Shown: positions 24,345 through 35,593 of the stretch, piece after piece | Layout: each line of letters starts with the position of its first letter | Position numbering within the stretch: the stretch's first letter is position 1 | Origin: Triticum aestivum | Lineage: Eukaryota; Streptophyta; Magnoliopsida; Poales; Poaceae | Length of the DNA stretch: 64,000 nucleotides | Assembly (NCBI RefSeq): GCF_018294505.1 | Contig: NC_057814.1 | Location: forward strand, 35,066,613-35,130,612 | Reading direction: 5' to 3' | Notes under the pieces: model-generated | What the model was told of the DNA's origin: nothing | Seen by the model: only the letters and a program-made list of their open reading frames with translations | The model's database searches: none | Program-made: the position numbers and the translations under genes

Positions 24345-25796
24345 ATGAACCGGCAACGGATGTACGGTGACAGACACACCTCCGAGTACATTAAGGGCGT
24401 GCATGATTTTCTCGAAGTGGCTGAGGCAAACAAGCAGAATGGTTTTATGTGTTGTCCATGCCCTACATGTGGGAATACGAAGTCTTACTCTGACCAGAAA
24501 ATCCTTCACACCCACCCGCTTTACAAGGGTTTCATGCCACACTATAATGTTTGGACGAGGCACGGAGAAATAGGGGTTATGATGAAAGACGGCGAAGAAA
24601 AAGAGGACGATGACAACTATGTGCCCCCTGAATACGGTGATGCTGCAACGGGGGAAGCTGCTGAAGATCAAAAGGAACCAGACGATGTGCCCAATGATGC
24701 TGCAACGGGGGAAGCTACTGAAGATCAAGAGGAACCAGTGCCCGATGATGATGATCTCCGCCGGGTCATTGTCGATGCAAGGACGCAATGCGAAAGTCAA
24801 AAGGAGAAGCTGAAGTTCGATCTAGAAATCATACCAAGGCTAAGGAGTGATGTGGCGCAATGTCTTGTCAGTTTCGAGCTGGTGTTCCCACCATCCTTCT
24901 TCAATATCATGACGCACGTCCTAGTTCATCTAGTCGACGAGATTGTCATTCTGGGGCCCGTATTTCTACACAATATGTTCCCCTTTGAGAGGTTCATGGG
25001 AGTCCTAAAGAAATATGTCCGTAACCGCGCTAGGCCAGAAGGAAGCATCTCCATGGGCCATTAAACAGAGGATGTCATTGGGTTTTGTGTTGACTTCATT
25101 CCTGGCCTTAAGAAGATAGGTCTCCCTAAATCGCGGTATGAGGGGAGACTGACTGGAAAAGGCACGCTAGGAGCGGACTCAATAATATGCAGGGACGGGC
25201 ATTCTTGGTCTCAAGCACACTACAGAGTTCTACAGAACTCTACCTTGGTGACCCCGTATGTCGATGAACACAAGAACAGTCTGCGCTCCAAACACCCGGA
25301 GCAGTGTGACGACTGGATTACATGTGAACACATCAGGACTTTCACCAGTTGGTTGGAAACACGTCTCAGAGGTGACACCACTGTTCGTGATGAGTTGTAC
25401 TCGTTGTCCAGGGGACCATCTTCGACTGTATTGACTTACAAAGGATACGAGATAAATGGGAATACATTTTGCACGATCGCCCAAGATCAAAAGAGCACCA
25501 ACCAAAACAGCGGTGTCCGCTTTGATGCAGCAACCGAGAGGGGAAATGACACATATTATGGTTACATAATGGACATATGGGAACTTGACTACGGACATGA
25601 TTTTAAGGTCCCTTTGTTTAAGTGCAAATGGGTCAATCTGTCAGGAGGCGGGGTACAGATAGACCCACAGTACGAAATAACAACAATGGATCTGAACAAT
25701 CTTGGGTACACTGACGAACCGTTCGTCCTAGCCAGTGATGTGGCACAGGTTATCCATGTGAAGGACATGTCTACCAGACCGAGAAAGAAAAGATAA
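24345..25796 (+). pseudogene. TNP2-type transposase missing its catalytic middle
   Basis: The frame opens MNRQRMYGDRH. Residues 1-75 match the plant transposase-associated zinc domain (PF13963), with CCPCPTC and a later His. An acidic duplicated linker follows (ATGEA..EDQ, twice), then DLRRVIVDAR. It then passes directly into the DUF4218-type region (LVHLVDEI...PFERFMG) and later DUF4216 (NGNTFCTIAQ...DFKVPLFKC). The central tnp2 domain (PF02992) expected between them, which carries the catalytic residues, is absent, and the join keeps the frame. TAA at 25062 interrupts the frame; reading through it is open to 25796. Weak coding remnants run on to about 25997. It is non-autonomous. Confidence 0.8.
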
Positions 25797-25997
25797 GGAA
25801 GCGAATACATCATACGATGAGCCAAAGCGCCACATAGTCTTTCAGGAAAAAGGGACATTGTGGGAGTGGAGGGCAAGACAGACATATTTGAAGATTATGA
25901 AAAGTTTCATGAAATTCCTCCCTTCAAAGTCAAGGCTGACCCAAGCATTCTGATAAACGTGAAGATTATCCATGGTTACGGCGCAATAAGCAAATGA

Positions 25998-26700
25998 CAC
26001 AAGCGAAGAAAAAGTGAAGAATTTCTCCCGCAACTATTATGATGATACCATGCCAACTTTGTAACAGACGAGTATGATACCATTGTCCGTTTTGTACACA
26101 AAGTGCATCTAGTTTTGCCCGTAACCCTCTCAACTTTCTTGCACATGCTATGTGGATGAAATGATGATACCATGCCAACTTTCAACCTTTTCAGAGTTCA
26201 TTTGAAATGCTTTTCAATTTTAGGGTCTTATAGCTCAAAATAATTAGTAAACGCATGAAAAATGATGCATGAAAATAACAAATAAAATAAATAAGTAATT
26301 AGAAACAAAATAATATAAACTTTATTAAAATATATAAGTAGAAACAAAATAAAATAAACTTTAATAAAATTTATGAAACTAAAATTAACAAAGTATTTTC
26401 TGTTCAAAACATTATAAGAAACCTCTAGTATTATTGAAACTAAAATCATATAAAATTGATGCAACTAAAATTATCTAAGTATTTTCTGTTCAAAATTATT
26501 AAAAGCAAAAAAGAATTTTCATAAAGAACTTTTTTTGATAGAAACTTTAATAGCAAAAAGAATTATCATAAAGTAAAATAAATAAGTAATTTGAAACAAA
26601 ATAAAATAAAATAAATAAGTATTTTGTTGTAAGAAGAAACAAAATAAAATAAATAAAGAAAAAAAAACAAAAAAACTGGGAAAAAATTAAAAAAATGCCA
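25998..26700. other. AT-rich segment inside the CACTA element
   Basis: Dominated by repeats of AAATAAAATAAATAAGTA and similar words with long A runs. No gene is seen. It may be matrix-attachment-like or simply decayed transposon intergenic sequence. Confidence 0.6.
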
Positions 26701-26931
26701 CCTACTGGGCCACCACGGCCTGAATACGACTAGAAACCCATCCATGGGCCAGGATTCAGGCCCGCCCAGCAGGCCCACAGCCATGTACAGAGAGGTTAGG
26801 CCCGTAAACCTGCTTTAGAGAGGAGCTCGACAGCTCAGGCGCACAGCACCTTATAAACAGGTGCGGCTCTCTCTCTCAGCTAGCGAGGTGGGACTAAACT
26901 CCCACCACCACGCCGTTGTGCAAGGCTTTCC

Positions 26932-27160
26932 ATCCCGGTTGGTGGCACCAACCGGGACTAAAGGGTGCCTTTGGTCCCGGTTGGTGCCACCAACCGGGAC
27001 CAATGCCCCCCTTTAGTCCCGGTTGGTGCCACCAACCGGGACCAAAGGCCGCCGCTTCCCGCCCTTTGGGCTGCTGAAAAGAGGCCTTTTGGTCCCGGTT
27101 GGTGGAACCAACCGGGACTAAAGGTAGCATTGGTCCCGGTTGGTGCCACCAACCGGTACC
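26932..27160. repeat. Internal CACTA subterminal array with perfect hairpins
   Basis: Five inverted units. The best ones (for example 26972-27000) are 14-bp arms GGTCCCGGTTGGTG and CACCAACCGGGACC around a single base. Variants occur near 27091 and 27131. It is followed by a TATA box, as is the left array. Confidence 0.85.
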
Positions 27161-27171
27161 AATGCTCTTTG

Positions 27172-27178
27172 TATATAA
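27172..27178 (+). promoter_or_regulatory. TATA box of the second CACTA gene
   Basis: GTATATAAGC sits 12 bases after the internal array. The GC-rich, frame-rich leader that follows (27200-27575) looks like a transcribed 5' UTR or non-conserved exon of the gene at 28836. The long antisense frames there are composition artefacts. Confidence 0.45.
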
Positions 27179-27574
27179 GCAAACACTTAGCAGTTTCGAC
27201 CAAATCCATCACTTCTTCACCCCCCGACGCCACTGCTCCTCCTTGCCGTTGCCGCCCGACGCCCCTGCTTCACGTTGCCGTCGCCGCTGCCACCGACGCC
27301 ATCAGGCTACTTGACGTCGTCGTCGCCGCCGCCACCGACGCCGTCAGGCTGCTCAACGTCGCCGCCGCCGCCGCTTTCGCCCTCTGCCCCGATGCCCCTG
27401 CTCCTCCGAGTCGCCGTCGCCGCGCTCTGCCGTCGCTGTCGCCCCTGCTCCACCGTGCCCCGCCGCCCCATGTGAGCACCAGCCTGCTCCCGCGCCCCTC
27501 CCCTGTCTCGCGCCCCTGCGCCCCGCCACGCCGGCGCCGGCCCCTCCGCCATGCCCCTCCGCCCCTGCACGGTG

Positions 27575-28835
27575 CACTTAGATGTTTTTACATGTTTTTT
27601 AGATTATTTTAGTTTATGTTTAGTTTAGTTTTAAGATTAGAAAATTTTCAGATGTGTAGTAATATTTATTTAGATGTGTAGTTAATTTAGATGTTGTAAT
27701 TTGTTCATAAAAATTGTGCACTTTTGTATAGAAACTTTATTTTTTTCATATGTACAAAAATGTAGAGTGAAAACGAAAACAAACATATAAGAAAAAACAA
27801 AGGAAAAAATGAAGAAGGAAAAGAAAACCGCCCGGCCCGGCCACCACCAAATTTTCATAAAGTGTTTCCACCGAGTCCACGTCGCACCGATCGAGCACCC
27901 CCCACCGTCGCCGTCGCCAGAAGCCCCAGCTGTGAGCCGCCGCGCCGGTCCGGCTCTGTTTTTATTTTGTATTAGATTAATTTTTTGTTCATATATATAT
28001 ATATATATATATAATGTATATTTGTATGTATGTGGCTATATGTAAGTTCAGAGCATGTTTTTTATTAGATTAATTTCTTATTAGATTTATTACATTATTT
28101 TTTTGTTCACAACATGTTTTTGTTCATGTATGTATTTTTTTTGTTCATATGTGTATTAATTTTTTTGTTGTATATATGTAATTTTTTTCCAGTGTATATT
28201 TGTATGTGGTAGCTATATATGCATAATGAGGGGGGTGGGGGTCGATATACCCCCTCCCCGATAATTTCAACATGAGGGGAGATCGATACCCCCTCCCCTA
28301 TAACATTTTTAGAAAAGTTTTATATATCTAGCTAGGAAGAAAGGAAGAAGGAATGAACTAAGAAGAGGATTAAGAAGAAAAATAAGAGGAGAAGAAGAAG
28401 GAATAGAGGAGAAGAAGAAAAAATAGAGTCTATTTTTTGTTCTTCTCCTCTATTCCTTCTTCTTCTCCTTTTTTTTTTCTTCTTCTCCACTTTTTTTTTA
28501 TCTTCTACTTCCTCTTCTTAATTTTTATCGGGAACTCCATTCCAAAATAACTTCGACATGATGGGCGGTCGATATATATACCCCCTCTCGACCGTGATAA
28601 CTTATACCACGGGAGCACCCCCCAGCCCTCTCGCTCGACCAAAACTCTCGAGGACACCCAAACCCTAGGAAAAAACGATGTCGGTCTCCTACCCCCTCCC
28701 GCCGCGCCCCTACCCTTGAAGCGTTGCCGAGGCCACCCCAAACCCGGAAATAAGCTAGGTCTACGTTTGCACTAATATATCCACCTGCTGTCATGTTTGT
28801 GTAATAATTGCCATGTTGTAATATTTGCAGAAACA
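27575..28835 (+). other. Probable first intron of the CACTA gene
   Basis: AT-rich 1.2 kb holding a (TA)n run (27991-28013), pyrimidine-rich stretches, a long inverted repeat (28387-28470) and three GATCGATA/TCGATATA-CCCCCTC units (28241, 28284, 28569). It ends ATATTTGCAG just before the ATG at 28836, a good splice acceptor. Confidence 0.5.
28387..28470. repeat. Inverted repeat with about 40-bp arms
   Basis: The left arm GGAGAAGAAGAAGGAATAGA and onward is purine-only for long stretches. Its reverse complement follows after only a few bases (about 28430-28470). It could fold into a stable hairpin in RNA or DNA. Confidence 0.8.
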
Positions 28836-31800
28836 ATGGAGCACGGACGAGACGAGGAAGCACAAGAGGTGTTGGGGGACATAATCTTAGCCGGAGGTGA
28901 TGTCTTGTCGTATCTTAACGACAATGATGGTCTGGAAGAACAGGGTGAAGAAGCAGGCTACGGTGATCGAAGAGTGGAGGAGGAAAGACATGATTATGAT
29001 GGCTCCGGTGACCCAATGCTGGTGCAAGAAGGAGCCCGTGGTGACGGCTCCGGTGACCGAACAGAGTCCGGCCAGGTAAATATATTAGTTAAGCCTGTGC
29101 TGACTAGCTAATTGATGCATTCATTGTTTTGGTATGTACACATATTAATTAACTCTCGTCTTTCTTCTTTTTTCTAGCCCTCCGGATCGAGCACAACTTC
29201 GGTAAAGAGACGAGGCCCGAAGAGAAAGTTGCGCTCGGATGAAAGGTTTGAGATCACAGCAATTGCGCGCGACGGCCAACCGATTGAACCCATCCGGACA
29301 AAGGAAGCATTTGCTGCTCAGTGCGGGGTTCTTGTTAGGGACAAGATCCCGATCAGCATCCACCAATGGTATAAGCCTAAGAAGGAAGACCCTGAGGTGT
29401 CTTATGTCAATGATATGCAGAAAGATGATCTTTGGACTGAGCTGAAGGCAAATTTCACCCTACCGCCAGAGGAGGATCCGGAGAAGCCAATTAAAGAGCA
29501 ATTAATCAAGTCTCATGCTCTTAAGAAGATGGCAGACCTATTCAGGAGGTGGAAGAATGAGCTGAAAACGTTTGTCGACAAAGAAGAGACACCAGAATTC
29601 ATCGGCCGGTATGAGAAGATCAGAGATCACTGGCCCGCATTTGTGGCCCACAAGACATCGGAAAAGAGTAAGAAGATGTCAGCGACAAACAAGAAGAATG
29701 CTGCGAAGAAGAAGCTTCACCATCGCACGGGGTCAGGTGCCTACCTCAAAGCCCGGCTTAACTGGGCCAAGGCTGAGAATGATCTGCTTGATAAAGGGAT
29801 CAAACCAGAGACAATGAACTGGCCAGACCGTTGCCGGACTTGGTTCTTCGGGGCTGGCGGAAAATTGGACCCTGTATCAGGGAGGTGCGTTTGGACGGAC
29901 GAGCTTTTGAGAATACCAGTCAAGAGGCTTCAGCACTATATCGATGCAGTGCAGCAAGGGACGTTCGTTCCAGACAGAGAGAACGACGAGCTCACAATGG
30001 CCCTCGGGAATCCTGAGCACCCTGGACGGACACGAGGCATGCCAGGCTCCGTTCCGTGGAAGGCTGGTTTTCCGGACGCAGGCGGTTACAAAAGCCAGGA
30101 GAGGAGGGAAAAAGTGGAGCAGACCCAAATTCAGAAGCTGCACGAAAGGGTTCAAGCGCTAGAGGAATGAGACGCCAACCGACATGCCGAAACTACCCCC
30201 GAAGCTACCCCGCCATCTCAGCGGAGAAGCAGCGTGGCTTCCACCGAGCTGCTTCAGCCGGAGCATGTCTTGACGGCTCCTGCTAGCTACCCCGTGGATC
30301 CTATCACGGAGTCTCAACATTGCCACCTTATGACGCAATGGCAGAACTTCAAAGTCAAGGCGGCTGTTGGCTCTGTTTTACCTCCTGAACCCGGCGCAAC
30401 CTACCACTGCCGGCAGATTCCAGAAGGATATGCTAGGGTGATGGTGGATGAAATAACGGAGGGATTTGAGGACCTCTGGCTTGACCACCCTACCGGTGAA
30501 GGTGAGACTCGGCTGGGTTCTGCTCTGAAGACTCCATGCCTTTGGCGGAAGGAGCTCATCAACCTTCCGAACTAGACGCCTCCGGCGAGTAAGGGCACTC
30601 CGCCTCCTCCTCCGCCTCCTCCTCCGGCGAGTGATCAGGGCACTCAGCCTCCTTCTCCGGCGCGTGGCGGCACTCCGCCTCCTCCTCCGGCAAGTGATCA
30701 GGGCACTCAGCCTCCTTCTCCGGCGCATGGCGGCACTCCGCCTCCTTCTCCGCCTGCGCCGGCGCGCCAGAGCAGCCAGCCTCCTCCTTCTCCGCCTCGT
30801 CAGCAAGGGCGGAAGAGACCCATCGCCACTCCGGCGCGTCATAGTCCTTCTCCTCCGCCTCGTAAGCAAGGAAAGAAGACAACCGCGGCCGCTTCGTCTG
30901 CTCTGCCAGCGTCTAGCAGTACAGCCAGAGGCGGGAGGCAATATAGATTCGGTCCTTCTCTGAAGACTCCAGAGAAGTTACCATACGAGAGGACCAAGGA
31001 GGAAACCAGGAAGATCGTGCGAGCCGAAGTGACGAACTTCTTTGAAGGGGTGAAAGCAAATAAACATCCACCTCTGGAGGAGAAGGTAGATCCGGTGAAA
31101 GCGAAGCGCACTCTGGCTGCCCTGACAAAACCACCAAAGTCTCCGCCGAAAGGCAACTATGAGCGCATTATTGCAAAGACATTTGCCGAAGCGGAGCGGT
31201 CGGGAAGTACGGTCAGTGATCAAAGGTTAAAAGAACGACGAGCTGGGAAAAAAATTGCCCAGCTCGGCGAACAAGCGAACCAATCGTGCCCCCCGCTCAA
31301 GGTGTCTAGCGACATCGTCGCTAATGATCCGAGGATGGTGCCCGGTTATAGCAATCTTGGAGATTACCTGCCCGACGATGTACATTATGATATCTTGGAG
31401 ATGGACGAACACAAATACCATTACGGGAAGCCTCTCGTCAAAGATGAAAGATCTCTAACAACGATGATGCGAAGATTACACGATTGTTACATGAAAACCT
31501 GCAGAGAGTCTGGGGGGAGGGATACTTTGACGCTGAGAGTTAAACCGGAGCAAGACCTCGTTGGAATTGAACTGTTGAATGTTCCATTTGAGGAGTTCTT
31601 CCAGTTTTTCAATCAAAAGGCCCTCGATAAATCAACAGTCACTTGCTACTGTCTGCAAGTAGTACTACTTCTGTCATTAAGTCTCTCTATATAGGTCAGC
31701 TCTTTCATTGCATGTATTTATAATTATCCTCACTATATTATGCAGATTGAAGATCGCCGAATTGAAGAAAAGACAGATCGGTGATATTGGGTTCATTAAC

Positions 31801-32721
31801 ACAAATCTCATAGATGCAACTGAGGTTAAATATCATGCCGAAAATACCGAGGCCAACTTGCTACGATCGTTGGTAATAAATGAAAACAAAGATATAATAC
31901 TCTTTCCTTACAACTTCAAGTGAGTGTTACTGTCTTGTGCATATTCGGTTTCCCTTATTAGTCCAGGTTATAGTAATGTAATTGATGACTTATGCATGCG
32001 TGCGTAGCTTCCATTATATTCTCCTAGAGATTAAGCTTGAGCAGGGAGTAGTAACCGTCTTAGACTCGAGACGAAAAGATCCCCAGGACTATGCGGACAT
32101 GACTCAAATGCTCGAGAAGTAAGTTAAATCGATCATTATCCACCATATCAGCAACTTTGTTCATTTCCTGATATCAAGTAATTGTTTTCTTTGTCTGGCA
32201 GGGTTTGGAGAAAATTCACCAAAAAAGCTCCGGGACTGCCGAAGAAGCTGCAATTTAAACACCCGAAAGTAAGTACTATAGTAGCATGTTCCGCGCATCT
32301 CCTAGTGATTCAAGCGCTAGTTTCATCAATACCATTTAGCATGCTTGCTTATCAGTTTGATTGACCTCTATTTCTTGTAAAGTGGTTGTGGCAGGAACCC
32401 GGGAATAATTACTGTGGATACTACGTTTGCGAGTCCATCCGCTACACGACCTGTGAGCGGGGCTACTCTGACGAACAATATGAAGTGCATAAGCAATAAT
32501 ATTCACAATTTTATTTTATTACCATCATTTGTGTTGAGTTTCATTTATTCATATATATATATTGACCCCCTTCTTCAAATTAGATGTTTCGGAAGCGGGA
32601 TGAACTCATAGCACCAGATCGTATGCGAGCAATTCAAGAGGAATTGGCGGCATTCTTCCTTGACCACGTGATCGCTGAAGACGGAGAATACTATGTGGAC
32701 CTTGACTTCGTATATAATTAG
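28836..32721 (+). pseudogene. CACTA TNPA-like transposase fused to a C48 (Ulp1-like) protease; two nonsense codons
   Basis: Read with introns: exon 1 28836-29075, exon 2 29178-31665 or so, then 31746/31753-31917 or so, 32008-32118, 32202-32268, 32383-32484 and 32584-32721. Exon 2 first encodes the plant transposase (Ptta/En/Spm, PF03004) region (about 29440-30090, TWFFGAGGKLDP...DELTMALGNPEHPGRTRG) and a coiled tail. A Pro/Gly repeat linker follows (PPPPPASDQGTQPPSP, 30576-30900), then a long basic region. The last exons form a C48 fold: FHYILLEI (His), VLDSRRKDP (Asp) and WQEPGNNYCGYYVC (Gln, Cys). TGA at 30168 and TAG at 30573 are in frame with everything around them and are the clear lesions. 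The splice phases in the last four exons all agree. Confidence 0.8.
32008..32721 (+). other. Intact C-terminal half of the C48 protease domain
   Basis: The exons here keep GT/AG borders and matching phases without a stop. Catalytic His lies in FHY (32011-32019), Asp in VLDS (about 32068), and Cys in NNYCGYYV (about 32413). C48 enzymes of the Ulp1/SENP class cut SUMO or similar tags. TE-carried copies are known in plants, but their substrate is unknown. If a promoter supplied a downstream start, this module could still be translated; that is conjecture. Confidence 0.7.
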
Positions 32722-33038
32722 GAGATTATATTGTAAGAGATCATTATTATATATATGTAGCCAGTAGTGTCGGATAGATATACGAGAACTTGTTGTTCGA
32801 CCAATCTCTCGGAGAAGGAGAGGTGGTCGATATCACTTCTCTCTGTATGCATATGTTCATGACGATCTTCTGTTTCCTTCATTTTCTTACTAGCTAGCGT
32901 GTCTGGTCCTCTCTATACGTATATAGTACGTAGCGTCGACCAAGCACGGAGATAAGAGAGGACACTTGGAGGATATTTATAAATTAGCTAGCTAACACAA
33001 TATATGAAACACCTAAATTAACCCCCAAAAACTCCCAA

Positions 33039-33056
33039 CCCCCCCCCCCCCCCCCC
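33039..33056. repeat. Poly-C tract inside the CACTA 3' region
   Basis: A run of 18 C, followed by a long A run. Confidence 0.85.
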
Positions 33057-33113
33057 TTCAAAAAAAAAAACAAACACCCCAGCCCCTGAAATGCTGACGC
33101 GTGGATGCCTATT

Positions 33114-33142
33114 GGTCCCGGTTAGTGCCACCAACCGGGACC
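33114..33142. repeat. Right subterminal unit of the CACTA element
   Basis: GGTCCCGGTT facing AACCGGGACC, as in the internal array with one arm mismatch (TTAGTG). It is followed by 50 bp of typical CACTA 3' sequence and then an abrupt change near 33194. Confidence 0.75.
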
Positions 33143-33194
33143 AAAGGCCCTCTTGCCTGAGCTCGCCGCACCGGCCACATGGAGGCCCATCCTA

Positions 33195-34126
33195 AAACTA
33201 AAGTAACATTCTCAGCTCTTATACTGTGTAAAACACTAAAGTGGTTTACAAATCAGCAGTAAAACAGCTTGGAAACTTCGGTTAGTGTCCGATTTGAGCT
33301 GTGATGTGTATGCATGGTGTTGTATCACATTCCATGTTGATACTACAACGAAAAGAATGTACATGATGAACACCCCAAAGCTGAGAGGACAACAAAACAA
33401 GTGAACTGCTTTGGATTAGCATGACGAACACCTCAAAGCACGAGATCTGGCAAGCCAGAACGCCGGGTGCGTGGGCAAAGTGACGTCCGATCGTTTGATT
33501 TCACTGAATACGTCACCTTCAGCTATGCTCACATGCCTCAAAAATTGATGTTGTGGTCTTGGAGGATATTTATAAATGTTTTATCCAGCTTGTCAGTTAT
33601 TCATTCCGTCCGGTATTAAATCTTTCCATAAATTCATAATGACCATGTCTCACGAATCCATTGTACCAATTCCTAATCCTGGGTATTAATTCTTTCCTTC
33701 TTTGCACAAGATGTCTCACGAATCCATTAATTCCTTCCTTGTTTTTGAGGAGCCTGTTTATCTCCTAATCCCGGTATTAATACTTTCCTTCTTCCTTGGT
33801 CTTTTCTCTCCATTAAATCCTTCATTTGATCCGGGCATTAATTCTTTCCTTTTTTCCTTGGTCTCTTCTCTCCAGTTTTAGATCTATTTCCTTCCATATT
33901 TCTTTTCTCTTGTCACCTCGCGTCCGTTTAGGACAGCCCACCACCACGAAGGTTAATTAACGAAGGTTAATTGGACGATCGACGCCAAGAAGGAAAAAAA
34001 ATCCGCGATCGGGACTGTTTATTAGCGAGAGAACCCTAAACTCTAACAAACATTTTGGCTAGCCCGGCTGGTTGTCCCCCAAGGGATGGAAAGTGGAGGT
34101 CGTGTCTTCAATCTTTGACAGGAGCA
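33195..34126. other. Unannotated spacer
   Basis: No gene. From 33600 to 33880 there are four or five loose copies of a word resembling CCGGTATTAATTCTTTCCTT, with TGTCTCACGAATCCATT twice (33652 and 33711). It is a decayed tandem repeat of unknown family. Confidence 0.5.
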
Positions 34127-34863
34127 GTACTTTTTCCGTTCAAACTGTTTTTTTATATAAAATAAAAAGGTAGATAAATCTCATCCATCAATCTCTATGA
34201 TTAACTATGAAAGCTTCCATCTTTTATTATTATTATTAAGGGATAAAGATAAAGATAAAGATTTCTGTTCAATCTCTATGATTAACTATGAAAGCTTCCG
34301 TCCTTTATTATTATTATTATGGGATAAAGATAAAGATAAAGATTTCTGTTTCAAGTAACCAAACACGGACGGTACTTTTTCCGTTCAAACTGTTTTTTTA
34401 TATAAAATAAAAAGGTAGATAAATCTCATCCATCAATCTCTATGATTAACTATGAAAGCTTCCATCTTTTATTATTATTATTAAGGGATAAAGATAAAGA
34501 TAAAGATTTCTGTTCAATCTCTATGATTAACTATGAAAGCTTCCGTCCTTTATTATTATTATTATGGGATAAAGATAAAGATAAAGATTTCTGTTTCAAG
34601 TAACCAAACACGGACGTACTTTTTCCGTTCAAACTGTTTTTTTATATAAAATAAAAAGGTAGATAAATCTCATCCATCAATCTCTATGATTAACTATGAA
34701 AGCTTCCATCCTTTATTATTATTATTAAGGGATAAAGATAAAGATAAAGATTTCTGTTCAATCTCTATGATTAACTATGAAAGCTTCCGTCCTTTATTAT
34801 TATTATTATTATGGGATAAAGATAAAGATAAAGATTTCTGTTTCAAGTAACCAAACACGGACG
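34127..34863. repeat. Three-copy tandem repeat, period about 245 bp
   Basis: Copies start at 34127, 34372 and 34616, each opening GTACTTTTTCCGTTCAAACT and ending AACCAAACACGGACG. Every copy is internally a dimer of an 81-86 bp unit (AATCTCTATGATTAACTATG ... GATTTCTGTT). The monomers are almost identical, so amplification is recent. Small differences are in the ATT microsatellite length. Confidence 0.95.
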
Positions 34864-35566
34864 AGACCATAAAGAAAAAATCGTAGCAATCCCTACTAGA
34901 CTTTCCGAGTCATGAACAGGAGTAGTAGTACGTATGTACGTACTGTACAGTACATGTTCCTGCCGGCACGTACGCGTATGCCGACTACAGCCGATCGCAT
35001 CACCGTCTACCCATCCGTCTAATCTAAGGATAGGCTAAAATACCGCGAAAACCCCGGCCGCGTCTCTTTCCGGCGAGCAGAATCCACCCGGTGAGGCGAT
35101 CGGCAGTGGACTCCTTACTCGTTTTTTTCTAGGTAAAAGATCGAGGAAGTTGCCGTCGTATCGACCGAATGATCGTTGCCGGTAAAACTCATCATCATGC
35201 ATGTACTATGCGCGTGCAACGCCCGCCCATTAGTTTATGAACGAAAATCCTGCGAGTCGACACGCTGGATCGACTTGGATTTGTTGGGTTTGACTAGATT
35301 CGTTTGTAATCAATCTATCGATCGACGTTGACCGCAAGCTTCAATTATTTTTAACTAATCCATCAATCGTAGCTAGCTATATGGTCTTGTAGCAACAGTA
35401 CGTGGTAGATGGGTCTTGCGTGCATCGACGGCCGGACATGGCAGAGTGGCAACAGAACAGAAAAGATCTTCCTTGGTTGGATCAGACGCGTCGTTGGTAG
35501 TTGCCGCCTTCTTTTGTTTTCTTTTTAGTTTGGCCTCTTTGTTAGAAGACTTGGTGGTTTCTGATA
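34864..35566. other. Unannotated GC-mixed spacer
   Basis: No credible frame or repeat end. It includes CGTACGTAC-type palindromic words near 34930-34975. The frame starting at 35416 runs into the Harbinger element and is not a gene. Confidence 0.5.
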
Positions 35567-35593
35567 CTCCCTCTGTTCAATACAGTATTATAA

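Larger units (their letters stand above)
23021..33194 (+). mobile_element. CACTA (En/Spm-type) DNA transposon lacking its right end
   Basis: The left terminus is CACTAGTAGAAAACAGGGCT, followed by subterminal CCCGGTT inverted units and a TATA box. Two genes follow on the plus strand: a TNP2-type transposase relic and a gene with an En/Spm transposase domain joined to a C48 protease. A last subterminal unit at 33114-33142 continues to about 33194 and then stops. No CTAGTAGTG-type terminus follows, so the right TIR is gone. A second subterminal array with its own TATA box at 26932-27179 suggests either an internal promoter or the fused 5' end of a second element. Confidence 0.88.

Noticed and set aside
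25230..25598. 122-residue minus-strand frame
   Set aside because: Antisense shadow of the DUF4216-bearing transposase region.
27270..27577. Ala/Gly/Arg-rich frames on both strands
   Set aside because: Trinucleotide-rich leader of the CACTA gene; composition artefact.
34127..34863. CRISPR-like regular repeats
   Set aside because: Units are 245 bp with no unique spacers; a plant tandem repeat.
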